A stretch of 64,000 bases of DNA, taken from NCBI GenBank assembly GCA_037951105.1, contig JBAMJV010008874.1, positions 1-64,000 of the forward strand. Direction: 5' to 3'. Below are positions 32,770 through 42,060 of this stretch, one piece after another. Position 1 is the stretch's first letter, and each line of letters opens with the position of its first letter. Both the position numbers and the translations under genes were made by a program. This DNA is from Echinarachnius parma. Its lineage: Eukaryota > Echinodermata > Echinoidea > Clypeasteroida > Echinarachniidae. Under the pieces are notes generated by a model. It was not told the origin of the DNA. It saw only the letters and a program-made list of their open reading frames with translations, and ran no database searches.

Positions 32770-34020
32770 GTCACTACCAGACTAATGTCTCTGATAAGAT
32801 CATTCTGGTGTATGAAACAAACAAGCCTGATTCCCTGAAGAATACCACAAGGGAGAATCAGAGACAAGGAGATTTTCCGATCCAATATCATATATCAGAG
32901 ATGACACCAACATATCACATTCCAATTATGACCCGTTTCTTTTCCCACGACAAAACGAAGACTGATCCGACTGGTATCTGACAGCAAAAACACTGGAGTA
33001 CAACCAACATGACCGAGCATGGTGGATCAGCGGTTGGAATGTCAGCCTCATGCACGGGAGGTCCCGGGTTCGATCCCAGACCGGGTCATACCAAAATGGT
33101 ACCTTCTGCCTTCTAGCCAGGCGCTCGTCATCTATATAATGGAGAAGGGAATTTTAATCACACAATTTACCAGAGGACTGGCCGGCCCCTTCTGTAGCTT
33201 TCGCTACATTTTGTAGACGTGTGGCATAGGGCTAATTAATCGGAGATAGGCACCGCCTTATATGCCAACATTGGCAAGGGAAGGTCTTTAACTCTTAACT
33301 TATTAACAACCAACATGACCAGGGCTCGTCAAAGCTGGATATTGCATCTGCCACAGGACGTATTAGGAGCAACAGCGAGATGCAAATCGAGGACAATGAT
33401 CACGAAGAGGCGGATACACTGATGATCCACAATACAGGCATCAAAGATAAGCCTGCCTGATGCAGAATTGGTTGTTTTCATTCCATACACTGATTCCTTT
33501 GCTGAGAAACCCGTCCATGTCGATGCCTTCCGGAGTAGTCCAAGTACAGCCAATATAGGCAGCTCTAGGTCCAGAAATGCAAATGCTATTCTTGCCTATC
33601 ACGCAATTACAGGGGCAGGCAACACAGGACGGTTCTCTTGCATAGACAAGGCAACCAAGCTGCAAGTCTACCTCAACAGGTGGAGAAGTCATCAATGCAC
33701 TGTAGTTGCTTTTAGATGCCGCTGAAGTCACTGAAGATCGACTGTCATCACTTTCTACATTCGTCTGTACTGCATACGCACTAAAGGGCATCGATATTGC
33801 ATCCCCGAGTTGTTCCAAGCAGCCCATTCACCGAGTCCAGATCCGGGCCACATTATGAGGTCAAGAAAGCCTTGCTCAGCAGCCGTTCCTGGATCCACTG
33901 CAGCATGACCTCTACAATGACACATCAGCTGATCAGGTAAATCCGGTCCTCCCAACCTTCAAAGCCATCATCGAGATGGTGAGATGCCAGTGCAGAGAAG
34001 ACTGTTCAACATTTATGCTC
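32770..34020 (+). pseudogene. Right-arm copy of the same EEADT-type protein (decayed, SINE-interrupted)
   Basis: Plus strand, outward from the centre: NKPDSLKNTTRENQRQG and MTRFFSHDKTKTD (within 32,810-32,965), then the SINE, then EDNDHEEADTLMIHNTG (about 33,390-33,440), then DAELVVFIPYTDSFAEKP (about 33,457-33,510, the worn equivalent of the SPDTDV motif), AILAYHAITGAGNTGRFSCI (about 33,590-33,645) followed by DKATKLQVYL, and finally an open stretch at about 33,860-34,020 with PLQHDLYNDTSADQ and IIEMVRCQCREDCST. The latter is the start of the C-terminal cysteine-rich segment. The blocks are in the family order but in different frames, with stops (for example in the segment before DAEL). No intact start or full C-terminus. 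Confidence in family membership is good, in function nil. Confidence 0.75.
33016..33305 (+). mobile_element. tRNA-derived SINE with perfect 15-bp target duplication
   Basis: The element is bracketed by the direct repeat ACAACCAACATGACC at 33,001-33,015 and 33,306-33,320. Its head has RNA polymerase III promoter boxes: A-box-like TGGATCAGCGGTTGGAATG (about 33,022-33,041) and B box GGTTCGATCCC (33,068-33,078), with CCCGGG/CCGGG pairing around the B box like a T-arm. The body (CCAGGCGCTCGTCATC, AGATAGGCACCGCCTTATAT) is not tRNA-like, and the tail TTTAACTCTTAACTTATTA is a short worn repeat rather than poly(A). It interrupts the right-arm pseudogene, whose flanks rejoin exactly if one target copy is removed. 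Only copy in the window. It has no coding capacity and would depend on a LINE partner. Confidence 0.92.
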
Positions 34021-34319
34021 TAGTAGGACCCCGTAGGACCAATAATTTACCATGCATAGTTCAGCATGAACTCAGTGCTAGAATGACGAGGACTCTCGGA
34101 ATGACATGTTGCCGACCAGTGATAGTAATGATCATGATGATGATTATGACATGCAAAGATTTTGCTATAAATTTGTCCAAGAAGCGGCCTGGACATAATA
34201 AAGTTATGACTTGCTACACATAAAAGTGCCGAGCCATTATTAACAAACATTATAATATGGTGAACAAGATAAACTGCTATATTGTTATGCAAGATTTTTT
34301 TTACTTTATAGCACTGGCT

Positions 34320-34960
34320 TCCTCATGTGCGAAAATGTATGTTTAGCCGTGAAAATAATGACTCTAAGTCTATTGGATGCTGAGATATTGAGAAACAGAG
34401 ATTTTCAAAGCGGCCATTTTGAAAATTCAAGATGGCCGCTTTGTGGTTATGTTTAACTTATTTTACAATGTACCACCAGTTTCCTCATCCCTAAAAATGT
34501 ATGTTTAGCCATTAAAATCATGACTCTAAGCCACTTGAATGCTCACATATTGAATAACACTGATTTTCAAGGCGGCCATTTTGAAAATCCAAGATGGCCG
34601 CTTTGTGGTTATGTTTATCTTATTTTAAATTGTACCACTGTCTTCCCCATCCCTGAAAACATATGTTTAGCCGTTAAAGTCATGACTCTTAGCCACTTGA
34701 ATCCTGAAATATTGAAAAACACTGATTTTCAAGGCGGCCATTTTGAAAATCCAAGATGGCCGCTTTGTGGTTGTGTTGATCTTATTTAACATTGTACCAT
34801 TGTCTTACCCATCCATGAAAACATATGTTTAGTCGTTCAAATCATTACTCTAGGCCACCTGGAAGCTGATCTAATGAGAAACACCTATTGTTATGGCGGC
34901 CATTTTGAAAATCCAAGATGGCCGCCATAAATGCTTCCGGCAAATTGTAAACATTGGTTT
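34320..34960 (+). repeat. Right subterminal repeat block of the palindrome (unit about 160 bp, four units)
   Basis: Cores GGCGGCCATTTTGAAAATCC then AAGATGGCCGC end near 34,440, 34,600, 34,764 and 34,926. Spacers (AAAACATATGTTTAGCCGTTA, ATGACTCTAAGCCACTTGAA) are the reverse complement of the left block spacers. The outermost unit carries GCCGCCATAAATGCTTCCGG, mirrored at the left end (about 30,567). Confidence 0.9.
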
Positions 34961-35060
34961 TCTGACTTCTTACACTATACAGATTCCAAAAATGTATAGG
35001 TTTACAAATCCCCAAAAAAAGTTTACGAAAGCTAACATTTCGACATAGTGAACCTGACTA

Positions 35061-35576
35061 TTTCCGCTAATACTGCGCGGGACTAACATCTTTAAAAAGA
35101 TTAGAACGGAATTGAAAAGGGTGTTGCAACGGGACTGGATTGAAATACCTACATCCATTTCCCCTCAAAATCCCTTTTCTTTATTGTGTCATAATGTTTT
35201 GCGGAAATGGCATCTAGACTTTGATGGATGGATGCCTGTAAATTTCCATTCCGGTATTATAAAACCACATCCGAATAATGATGATTATAATTATTTCTTC
35301 TCCTATCGATCTTCTCATACTTATACAGTTTCCAATTTGAGTAATAGTTTTTTTTTCGTTTTTTTGCTTAGTTTTTTTTTTTTATGAAAGTAGTTGTTAG
35401 TCATCTCTGGTTTTGTATTGTTTTATGTATGTATTTGTAATTCATTTGTATTGATTTTCATTGTTTTGTTTGTATTCAAAATTGTACATTGTATTGTTTT
35501 TAATTGTATGCAGGGCCGTTGATAAATAAAACATAAATAAATATATTATAGCGAAATCAAAGAAGGGTGGCTACCG
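35061..35576. other. Possible LINE 3' tail; otherwise unassigned
   Basis: The segment ends TGCAGGGCCGTTGATAAATAAAAC then ATAAATAAATATATTA (about 35,510-35,550) after T-rich DNA with TTGTATTG words, the look of many non-LTR retrotransposon or mRNA 3' ends (two AATAAA signals). No reverse-transcriptase sequence was found upstream, so a processed 3' end or simple AT-rich DNA are also possible. Confidence 0.3.
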
Positions 35577-36290
35577 GAAAACAGTGTGGCACAGTGTGAC
35601 CTCACTGCGTTTACACCGTGATCCACAATGTGAAACACGGTGCGTTCACAACACGATCCACTTTCTGATACACGTTGCGTTCACACTTTGATCCACATTC
35701 TATTACAAGGCGTGTTCACACTGATCCATATTGCGAAACACATTGTGTTCACACCTTGATCCCCATTGTGAAACACAGTGTGTTCGCAATATGATCCACA
35801 TTGTGAAACACGGTGTGTTCACACTGTGATCCACATTGTTAAACACAGCGAGTTCGTAATATGATCCACATTCTATAACATGGTGTGTTCACACTGTGAT
35901 CCACATTGCTAATCACAGTGTGTTCGCAATATGATCCACATTGTGAAACACAGTGTGTTAGCAATGTGATCCACACTGTGAAACACAGTGCGTTCACAAC
36001 ATAATCCACTTCCTGATACACGTTGCGTTTACACTTTGATCCACATTCTATTACAAGGTGTATTCACACTGATCCACACTGTGAAACACATTGTTCACAC
36101 CGTGATCCACATTGTGAAGCACAGTGTGTTCGCAATATGATCCACATTCTATTACAAGGCGTGTTCACATCGTGATCCACATTGTGAAACACAGTGTGTT
36201 CGCAATATGATCCACAATGTTATTGTGAAACAGTGTGTTCGCAATATGATCCACATTCTAAAATATATGGTGTGTTCACATTGTGATTTG
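35577..36290. repeat. 35-bp minisatellite (about 19 units) with higher-order structure
   Basis: The unit is approximately GTGTGTTCACAATATGATCC then ACATTGTGAAACACA. (T)GATCCAC falls at about 35,620, 35,655, 35,690, 35,723 and onwards every 31-40 bases to about 36,250. A distinctive subset (CACGTTGCGTT(C/T)ACACTTTGATCC, then ATTCTATTACAAGG) occurs at 35,671 and again at 36,019, that is 348 bp or ten units apart. The array ends directly before the candidate acceptor at 36,306. Confidence 0.95.
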
Positions 36291-36306
36291 TTGTGTTTTC
36301 CCCCAG

Positions 36307-36388
36307 AAGGCTTCAAGTACTAGTAGTGGGGGCGAAGAGGGTGATACGGATTCTGGTTTGGGTGAAGGAGCATTATCTATAAATCAAA
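36307..36388 (+). CDS. Candidate internal exon 1 (Ser/Gly/Glu/Asp-rich)
   Basis: TTTTCCCCCAG precedes the segment (acceptor-like) and A|GTATCC follows (weak donor). The phase-0 frame gives KASSTSSGGEEGDTDSGLGE then GALSINQ, the composition of a disordered acidic loop rather than repeat-derived sequence. It starts immediately after the minisatellite. Family not recognised. The exon is short and the donor poor, so this is a hypothesis only. Confidence 0.3.
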
Positions 36389-36438
36389 GTATCCTAATAC
36401 ATTTTCTTTTTCCTTTCTTGTCACTTTTGTTTCATCAG

Positions 36439-36515
36439 TACGGATCAACCCGGTTCTTGTTCTGGATCTTGCTTGAAAATACCAGTAGACAGAAAACCAT
36501 CTGGACCTATTTCAG
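36439..36515 (+). CDS. Candidate internal exon 2 with strong splice sites
   Basis: A pyrimidine tract TTTTCCTTTCTTGTCACTTT then TGTTTCATCAG forms a good acceptor, and TTTCAG|GTAAGTAC a near-perfect donor, 77 nt apart. The frame starting at the second base gives TDQPGSCSGSCLKIPVDRKP then SGPIS, which looks protein-like. It does not join in frame with candidate exon 1 (50 nt upstream) and a 50-nt intron would be unusually short. Either only this exon is real, exon 1 has another donor, or the sequence has an indel. No homologue recognised. Confidence 0.35.
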
Positions 36516-36861
36516 GTAAGTACTTATAAAAAGAACATTATATAAAAATGCAATTTTGAATGTTGGTGTGTGCCGAATTATATTTTTGTTGGTTGGAATA
36601 ATTTGGTTGGTCAGAGGGGAGCTGGGGAGTAGGGAAGGGAGGGGGATGGAGGGGGGGGGGGGGGGGATTCTCACATATCATCTTGTAACTACATGTACAC
36701 CAAATGACGCCAGAGCATTCTAAGTCGCATGGAAATTCACGGCAAAAGCATACACGCATACGCATGCACAAATCCACAGATCTACAGTAGATATAGAACT
36801 ACCGCTATACGTTTACGTAGCGCAATGGCCCTTCTCATATAACATATGGAAGTGTATACAA
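36516..36861. other. No gene seen; poly(G) tract
   Basis: G-rich block at about 36,615-36,667 (GGGGAGTAGGGAAGGGAGGG then a G run). If the exons are real this is the following intron. Confidence 0.4.
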
Positions 36862-36878
36862 ATACACGCACGCACACG

Positions 36879-36945
<67 letters not shown>

Positions 36946-37022
36946 ACCACACGCACACATACATACGCATACACGCGCACACACACACACACATACACAC
37001 ACACATACATGCATATATAAAT
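36862..37022. repeat. Compound (CA)n-(TA)n-(CA)n microsatellite
   Basis: ACGCACACGCACACACACAC, then TATATATATATA blocks (about 36,900-36,938), then CACACGCACACATACATACG and more CA. The tyrosine/isoleucine/valine-cysteine frames here are translations of it. Confidence 0.97.
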
Positions 37023-37329
37023 AAAACATCACACTTGCAAGTCAATTTGTGGGACGAATGAACTGTTTGTGTTATCAGGTTTAATTACACATTTATTTTA
37101 TGGGGCCAGATTTTGTTCCTATACTACAATTGCAAACGGTCCCATATACGATTGCAGGAAGAAAGAAAAAAACACGTATGCACTTGCACATGACGCCCAC
37201 ATGTAAATTAGACATGTGGACCTGCATGTTGCCTACGATTTAAACTGCGTAGGCGGTTCTAGGGGCAATGTACTGTACAATGCGTGCAATAATTATGCTG
37301 AATGGAAATAATGATTAGGTTAGTGTGGT

Positions 37330-37700
37330 TATGTTGAATTATTGAGCATTAGGTGTACTCGTTCATGTGATTTATTCAATTTAAAAATATGGATCGATAC
37401 GTATTTGTTTTACCTGGAATACGTATTAGTGGTTATACGCAAATATAAAACGAGAATGAAACCATGATGATGGTGAATATCACATTAAATCTACTCATTC
37501 ATGTAATTTATTCGATAAAAACATTGATGGATACCTAGTTGTTTTAACCAAAATATTGGTTACGCAAAGGGGAAAAAAATGAAATTGTGGTTGTGAATAT
37601 CACATAATATCTACTGATTCATATGATTTATTTAATCAAAAACATGATTGTATGGAAACGTGGTTGTTTAACCAGGAACACTGTAAAAGAAAACAAAAAT
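37330..37700. repeat. Three-unit degenerate tandem repeat, about 120-136 bp
   Basis: (C/G)TACT(C/G)(A/G)TTCAT(G/A)T(A/G)ATTTATT at 37,355, 37,491 and 37,611, each followed by an AAAAA(C/T)AT(G/T)GAT, GT(T/A)GTTT(A/T)ACC word and, before the next unit, GTGAATATCACAT(A/T)A. Diverged; noncoding. Confidence 0.75.
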
Positions 37701-38031
37701 GAAGAAAAAGTTACATGTGCTTAATTTTCTAGAAAGACAGATGAAAAAGGCACCGTAAATGAGCACAATATACACAATTCGCGGCGTACGAGCGACTCGT
37801 GACCATCAAAATGGTTTCAAGATACATCGAAGTCTGTTTATAATAAAGTAGGATGTATATATATCACAAGAATTATCCTCGCCATGATTCATTCATGGTA
37901 TTGTTAGTAGCCATCATAAAAAAAAGGGGGGGGGGGGTATCTGCGAAATATGGGAGCAATAAACGGCCACCCAGTTTATATACTGCATGACTATATCACT
38001 TAATATGCTGTATTTGCCAATCCTGTAAGAA

Positions 38032-38368
38032 CTGGGGGTGTTTCACAAAGATCCTAAGTTGATCTTAGCACTAAGATGGTCTTAAATATTATGGAAAGCC
38101 ACTAGTGTTTTGAAACAGTTTTGTAAAAGTTATGTTGAAATGCATAAAATGTTGATTCAAATCATATATCAAGGAGATTCATGATCTTCACATAAAATTC
38201 ATGAAATTTCTTTGATAATTAGAAAATATATGTGATTTGAATCAGCATTTTATTCATTTCAACATAACTTTTACAAAACTGTTTCAAGACACTAATGGCT
38301 TTCCATAATATTTAAGACCATCTTAGTGCTAATATCAACTTAGGATCTCTGTGAAACACCACCCCCAG
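38032..38368. mobile_element. Fully palindromic MITE, family I (best copy)
   Basis: CTGGGGGTGTTTCACAAAGATCC, AAGTTGATCTTAGCACTAAG, ATGGTCTTAAATATTATGGAAAGCCA is mirrored at the right, as is the inner GAAACAGTTTTGTAAAAGTTATGTTGAAATG. Nearly the whole 337 bp can form one hairpin with its turn near 38,195. Poly(G/C) ends CTGGGGG/CCCCCAG. Related copies are at 50.08 kb and 5.64 kb. Confidence 0.9.
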
Positions 38369-38388
38369 CTCTGTTGTATAGAGGGTGT

Positions 38389-38653
38389 TGTCACATATCA
38401 CCGGTTAACGTAAACGGATGCTCGACGGATAGAAAATTTGCGGGGGGGAAAAATATCCGGCGGTGTGAAAGTCGCCTCCATTGCTGCATGCACAAAACTT
38501 TCCATCAGATTAAAGAGCGGGTATTGCTTGACAAGGAACGCTAGCTTTCGCCAAACAAGAAACGGACAAAAACGGAACATACGAAAGGAAACGACGGATC
38601 GAAAATTGTGCTCTCCGTCGGGTGTGCGTTAACGCTATCCGGTGATATGTGAC
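38389..38653. mobile_element. MITE with perfect 16-bp terminal inverted repeat
   Basis: TGTCACATATCACCGG at 38,389-38,404 and CCGGTGATATGTGACA at 38,638-38,653, extended imperfectly by TTAACGTAAACGG / GTTAACGCTAT, ACGGATAGAAAATTTG / CGGATCGAAAATTGTG and further. 265 bp, single copy here, no convincing coding frame. Confidence 0.85.
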
Positions 38654-39610
38654 ATGAGCTGAAGCGAGCCGTAACAGATGATAAGTTGCATTTTTATTTG
38701 CCGTATGAGTTACAGTATCTTGCATTCTGTGTTATTGTGTTTTTAAAGGTCACCTATATACATTATGTATTATTTTGCAATATGATATATGCATTGAGGT
38801 GAATCTTCTGGAAGTTTGTTTGACAAAAGGCGAGTTATACTGCTCATAGATCGTTTGTTATTTCACTTCTTTGGGTGTAAATACAATTGTAATTTATTTT
38901 ATTGAAATGTGGTGGATGCAAACATTATTGGAACAATTATGGCTTGTCTTGACATACATTTTGGATGATCGTTACTCCATATACCGACGGCATTGATACT
39001 AGTTGCTTACTACACAAACTCTTTAATAAATTGCATCAAAAATACAAAATACAGACAAATTATCATTTCTGTTACTAGGGAAAATATGTGCCGTTTTTGT
39101 ACTAAATGACATGACGTCATATGGCGTGACAATGGATTTAGCTTTTGTTTCTTTGAAATCGGAATTAGAACGTTTATTGTCGACGTAATAAAAATTGAAA
39201 GTGTAGGCGTATGAAAGAAAGTGAAATTGTGTGACTCATACTATCTTTGTATCGCGAATTAATTTCTTACAAACCCGAAAACGAAAATACAAAACGAATA
39301 CGATTTTTAACGACCGCGGATAACTTTATTGCCCCATTAAAATGGCTTTGTCACATTGTTATCAAATGGCGGAATTAATATTACAGAGCTCATAAAACAC
39401 TGACTCAGGTTGGGGCGCTCTGAACATTTTGTATTCTCCGCTTCTCTATCTGTTATCATCTTCCTTCTGGCATGTTTGTTTTGTATAATATGAATTATTT
39501 CATTACAAATCATATATTATTCATGTTTAAATGCCATTGACTTTGTTTTAATGCCATTGCCATTTCTACATTCATTTCTTCCCTCTATATCTCTCTCTCT
39601 CGACACACGT
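38654..39610. other. No feature recognised
   Basis: AT-rich, no long frames. A TGACATGACGTCATATGGCGTGACA word (39,107-39,131) holds a TGACGTCA CRE-like site, function unknown. Confidence 0.4.
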
Positions 39611-40006
39611 TTAAAGGGATCTAGTAACTTTGTTCACATGTGCAAAAAGTGATGAAGGGTTGATGCAATGTATAGTGTTGTTATCTCATATGTCCACAGG
39701 GTATTGTGTGAAAATTTCAAGTCAAATGGACATTGCATGGCCAAGTAATGAGCGAAAATGCAAAGTGATATTGGGTGATATTCACTCACTCACTGCATTC
39801 ACTTTGTACAGGGATGAAAAACTCGCCCGGAGTTTTTCTTATCTGAATACTTCAATCGTACATATCTTTGTAACGAAAGGGAAATTTGAAAAACCGAAAC
39901 CTGTCCCATGATTTTATTGTTAATACGAATACAACAAGTTATGAGGGAACCGCTAGAACGAAAATTTTATTTTGAGGATTTGGACAATGTTACTAAGTCC
40001 CTTTAA
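39611..40006 (-). mobile_element. TTAA-flanked MITE, family B (copy 4, reversed)
   Basis: TTAA-AGGGATCTAGTAACTTTGTTC...GGACAATGTTACTAAGTCCC-TTTAA, TTAA both sides. The reverse complement matches 19,044-19,431, including CTCCGGGCGAGTTTTTC, with a duplicated ATATT(GGGTG)ATATTCACTCACTCACT patch as an insertion. Confidence 0.9.
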
Positions 40007-40213
40007 CACCTTTTAGTCTGTCCATTTTAATATCTTATTTTTAGTTTACCCACCCCATAGTTAATTGCACCTGCGTTTCATGAAGGTGTTCGAAATATCG
40101 GGTCAATCAACTGCAGTCCCCCATTTCTTCCCGTATACTTGTCCCCCTCTCTCCTTTCTTCCATTTTCTTCATTTGTATATATATCTCCCATTTGTTCAT
40201 GTATTGCTTCAAC

Positions 40214-40788
40214 TTAAAGGGATAGTTGAGTTCTGGTAAAGGGAGTACAGTTTTGGTCAAACTGAATTTTAGTAACCAAAACCTTGCACCATTACATTAC
40301 AAACTAACAGTTATAACTCCACCATGCTCGAAAGGAATACAACATTACAAACGACTTAGTAAAAAGCCTGTTATCATTCAAAAAGAGCCATTCAAACTCA
40401 AGAGGGCGCTCTCTAAAAACTCATTGGTTTCAACCATTTTAAATAAAATATTGTGCATGTTATGGTTTGTAAAAATAGTGATTAGATAGAGAGATAATCA
40501 ACAACTATTAAAAAACTTCTTTTGAAAATGTTTGAAAAGAGGAAGCATTTAAAAAAAAATGTTAACGGTTGGTTCAAAATTATTGAATATTTGTGGGGCC
40601 CCACATTTATTACAAATGGTTAAGTTTATGGATATTTCAGCCGTTTCTGAACCGAATTTGATCAAATAAAGTTTATTCTGTCATTAAAATATTATGCTCT
40701 TTCAAATTTGACACTCAGTTTTTCATTATCTCACAAAAAAAATATTATGTGTAGCGCCCTCTATACCAAAACTCAACTAATCCTTTAA
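40214..40788 (+). mobile_element. TTAA-flanked MITE, family A (copy 4)
   Basis: TTAA-AGGGATAGTTGAGTTCTGG...CAAAACTCAACTAATCC-TTTAA. Same orientation as the 1.6-kb copy. The left end holds two partial starts (GGGATAGTTGAGTTCTGGTAA then GGGAGTACAGTTTTGGTC), which lengthens it to about 575 bp. Confidence 0.9.
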
Positions 40789-40829
40789 TTGTACAATGCT
40801 TTGTGGAAGATTTCTAGTCAATTAAGTTC

Positions 40830-41160
40830 ACCAGTGCAGTCCTGCCCGTAGCCAGGATTGTTCAACGGAGGGGGTACGTAATTTACAAAAACTGGACTGA
40901 GACCGAGACCACTGGTTGAGTCGTGTAAGAGGGGGGTGTCCGTCGCCAACAATTTCGAGACTGAGACCACTTCGGGAGTGGGGGAGGTCGTCAACAACAC
41001 CGATCGTTGCCCGAGACCACTGGTTTAGATGGTCGAGACCGTTAGGGTTAACTTTCTTAAATTGTTTTTTTTTTTTTTTTTTTTTTTTTGGGGGGGGGGG
41101 GGTCCAGGTCGTAAGCACCCAACGCACCCCCCCCCCCCCCTTTCTACGGGCCTACCAATG
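40830..41160 (+). mobile_element. Poly(T)-poly(G) element with CCCGTAG termini
   Basis: CTGCCCGTAGCCAGG at the left pairs with CTTTCTACGGGCCT at the right. The interior repeats GAGACCACTGGTTGAGTCG / GAGACTGAGACCACTTCG / GAGACCACTGGTTTAGATGG / GTCGAGACCG, then 25 T (41,065-41,089), 13 G and a C run. Noncoding. Confidence 0.6.
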
Positions 41161-42060
41161 ATTTACAGGCTTCTTAAATATTAATTAGATTCCACTTATA
41201 AACGAAATACATTTTTTACGATGGGATGATGGAAACAAAGTAGAGATATTAAAAACGGAAATACAATTACAAATGATATACTGTTGAATCTTCCTGTTGA
41301 CCATTACAGGAGGTGCAAAGAGGTCTTCGAGGGGGCATTTAGACCTCGACAAGTTTGGAGAGAGTGAGTGAGAGAGAGGGGAAAAGGGGTGTTGGGGGGG
41401 GGGGGGGGGGGGAGTAAACGAGAAATAATTTATTATAAACAGAAAGCTGTTCGTGAAGGGTATTGAGTATTATTTATTATGAGTGTTCCTGGTCGTGTGA
41501 GTGTCGAATATCGTGTATTTGGTTTTCGTCTATGTGTATTTGGTGTTCGTGTGTTTATATTTGGTGTTCGTGTGTTTATATATGGTGTTCGTCTGTGTGT
41601 ATTTATGTGACTGTGCATTAGTGTTACTGTGAATCGTAATTAATTGCGTTTTGTAAGTGGCGTGCAGCCACTTCATACTGTCGTACCCGCAGGCGTTGGG
41701 GAGGGGGTGGGGGGGGGGGGGGGGGGAAGGAGCCTAGGGGCTGAATTTTAAAGCGAAATGACATAGTAGATTTAGCATGGCACTAGATCTGGGTCGGTTT
41801 TAAATTCCATGCTTAGACATAATACTGAGGTCAAAGTTTAACCAGTTTACTAAGTATCTGGCTTAAATAAATAATTTGACCCAAATTCAAATTCATCAAT
41901 TGAAAAATGTTGATGTCATATTCATGTTGTAACTTCAAATATAACATTTAGATTTAGATTTACTAAAGTAAAACTCTAGAAGGGCTCTTAATTCGAGGCA
42001 AGTAAATTTCTAAGCCTAGCACATTGCTAGGTTATTTCTTAATCTAAGTATAGAATGGAA
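41161..42060. other. No gene seen; two poly(G) tracts and GTGTTCGTGTGTTTATAT repeats
   Basis: G tracts at about 41,393-41,411 and 41,713-41,727. TATTTGGTGTTCGTGTGTTTAT (about 41,515-41,605) is repeated three to four times with small changes (a 24-30-bp tandem). Nothing else supported. Confidence 0.5.

Larger units (their letters stand above)
30456..35060. mobile_element. Giant palindromic (inverted-dimer) DNA transposon remnant, 4.6 kb
   Basis: The outer ends are inverted: TAGTCAGGTTCACTATGT at 30,456 and ACATAGTGAACCTGACTA ending at 35,060, flanked on both sides by TTT (a 2-bp TA duplication is equally possible). The two arms remain recognisable inverted copies all the way in: terminal unique segment (AAACCAATGTTTACAATTTG and its complement), subterminal repeats of about 162 bp (seven on the left, four on the right), then inverted copies of a decayed gene, meeting near 32,760. 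The halves are 2,304 and 2,300 bp, although the left has more subterminal repeats and the right has a SINE. Both gene copies read outward from the centre with their N-terminal parts innermost. Thus the normal left half of the transposon has been replaced by an inverted copy of its right half. The arms are diverged from each other, so the structure is old. Confidence 0.85.

Noticed and set aside
32520..32981. Intact 153-codon gene at the palindrome centre
   Set aside because: It crosses the inverted centre, so its first half is the antisense of the left-arm pseudogene; only the second half matches the family.
33016..33090. tRNA gene
   Set aside because: Pol III boxes are present but no cloverleaf with acceptor-stem pairing could be formed, and the segment continues into a SINE body bracketed by a target duplication.
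36813..37061. Thr/His/Tyr- or Cys/Val-rich peptides
   Set aside because: Translations of the CA/TA microsatellite on both strands.
39107..39131. TGACGTCA as a functional CRE promoter site
   Set aside because: Isolated 8-mer without TATA, initiator or transcript evidence; expected by chance in 64 kb.
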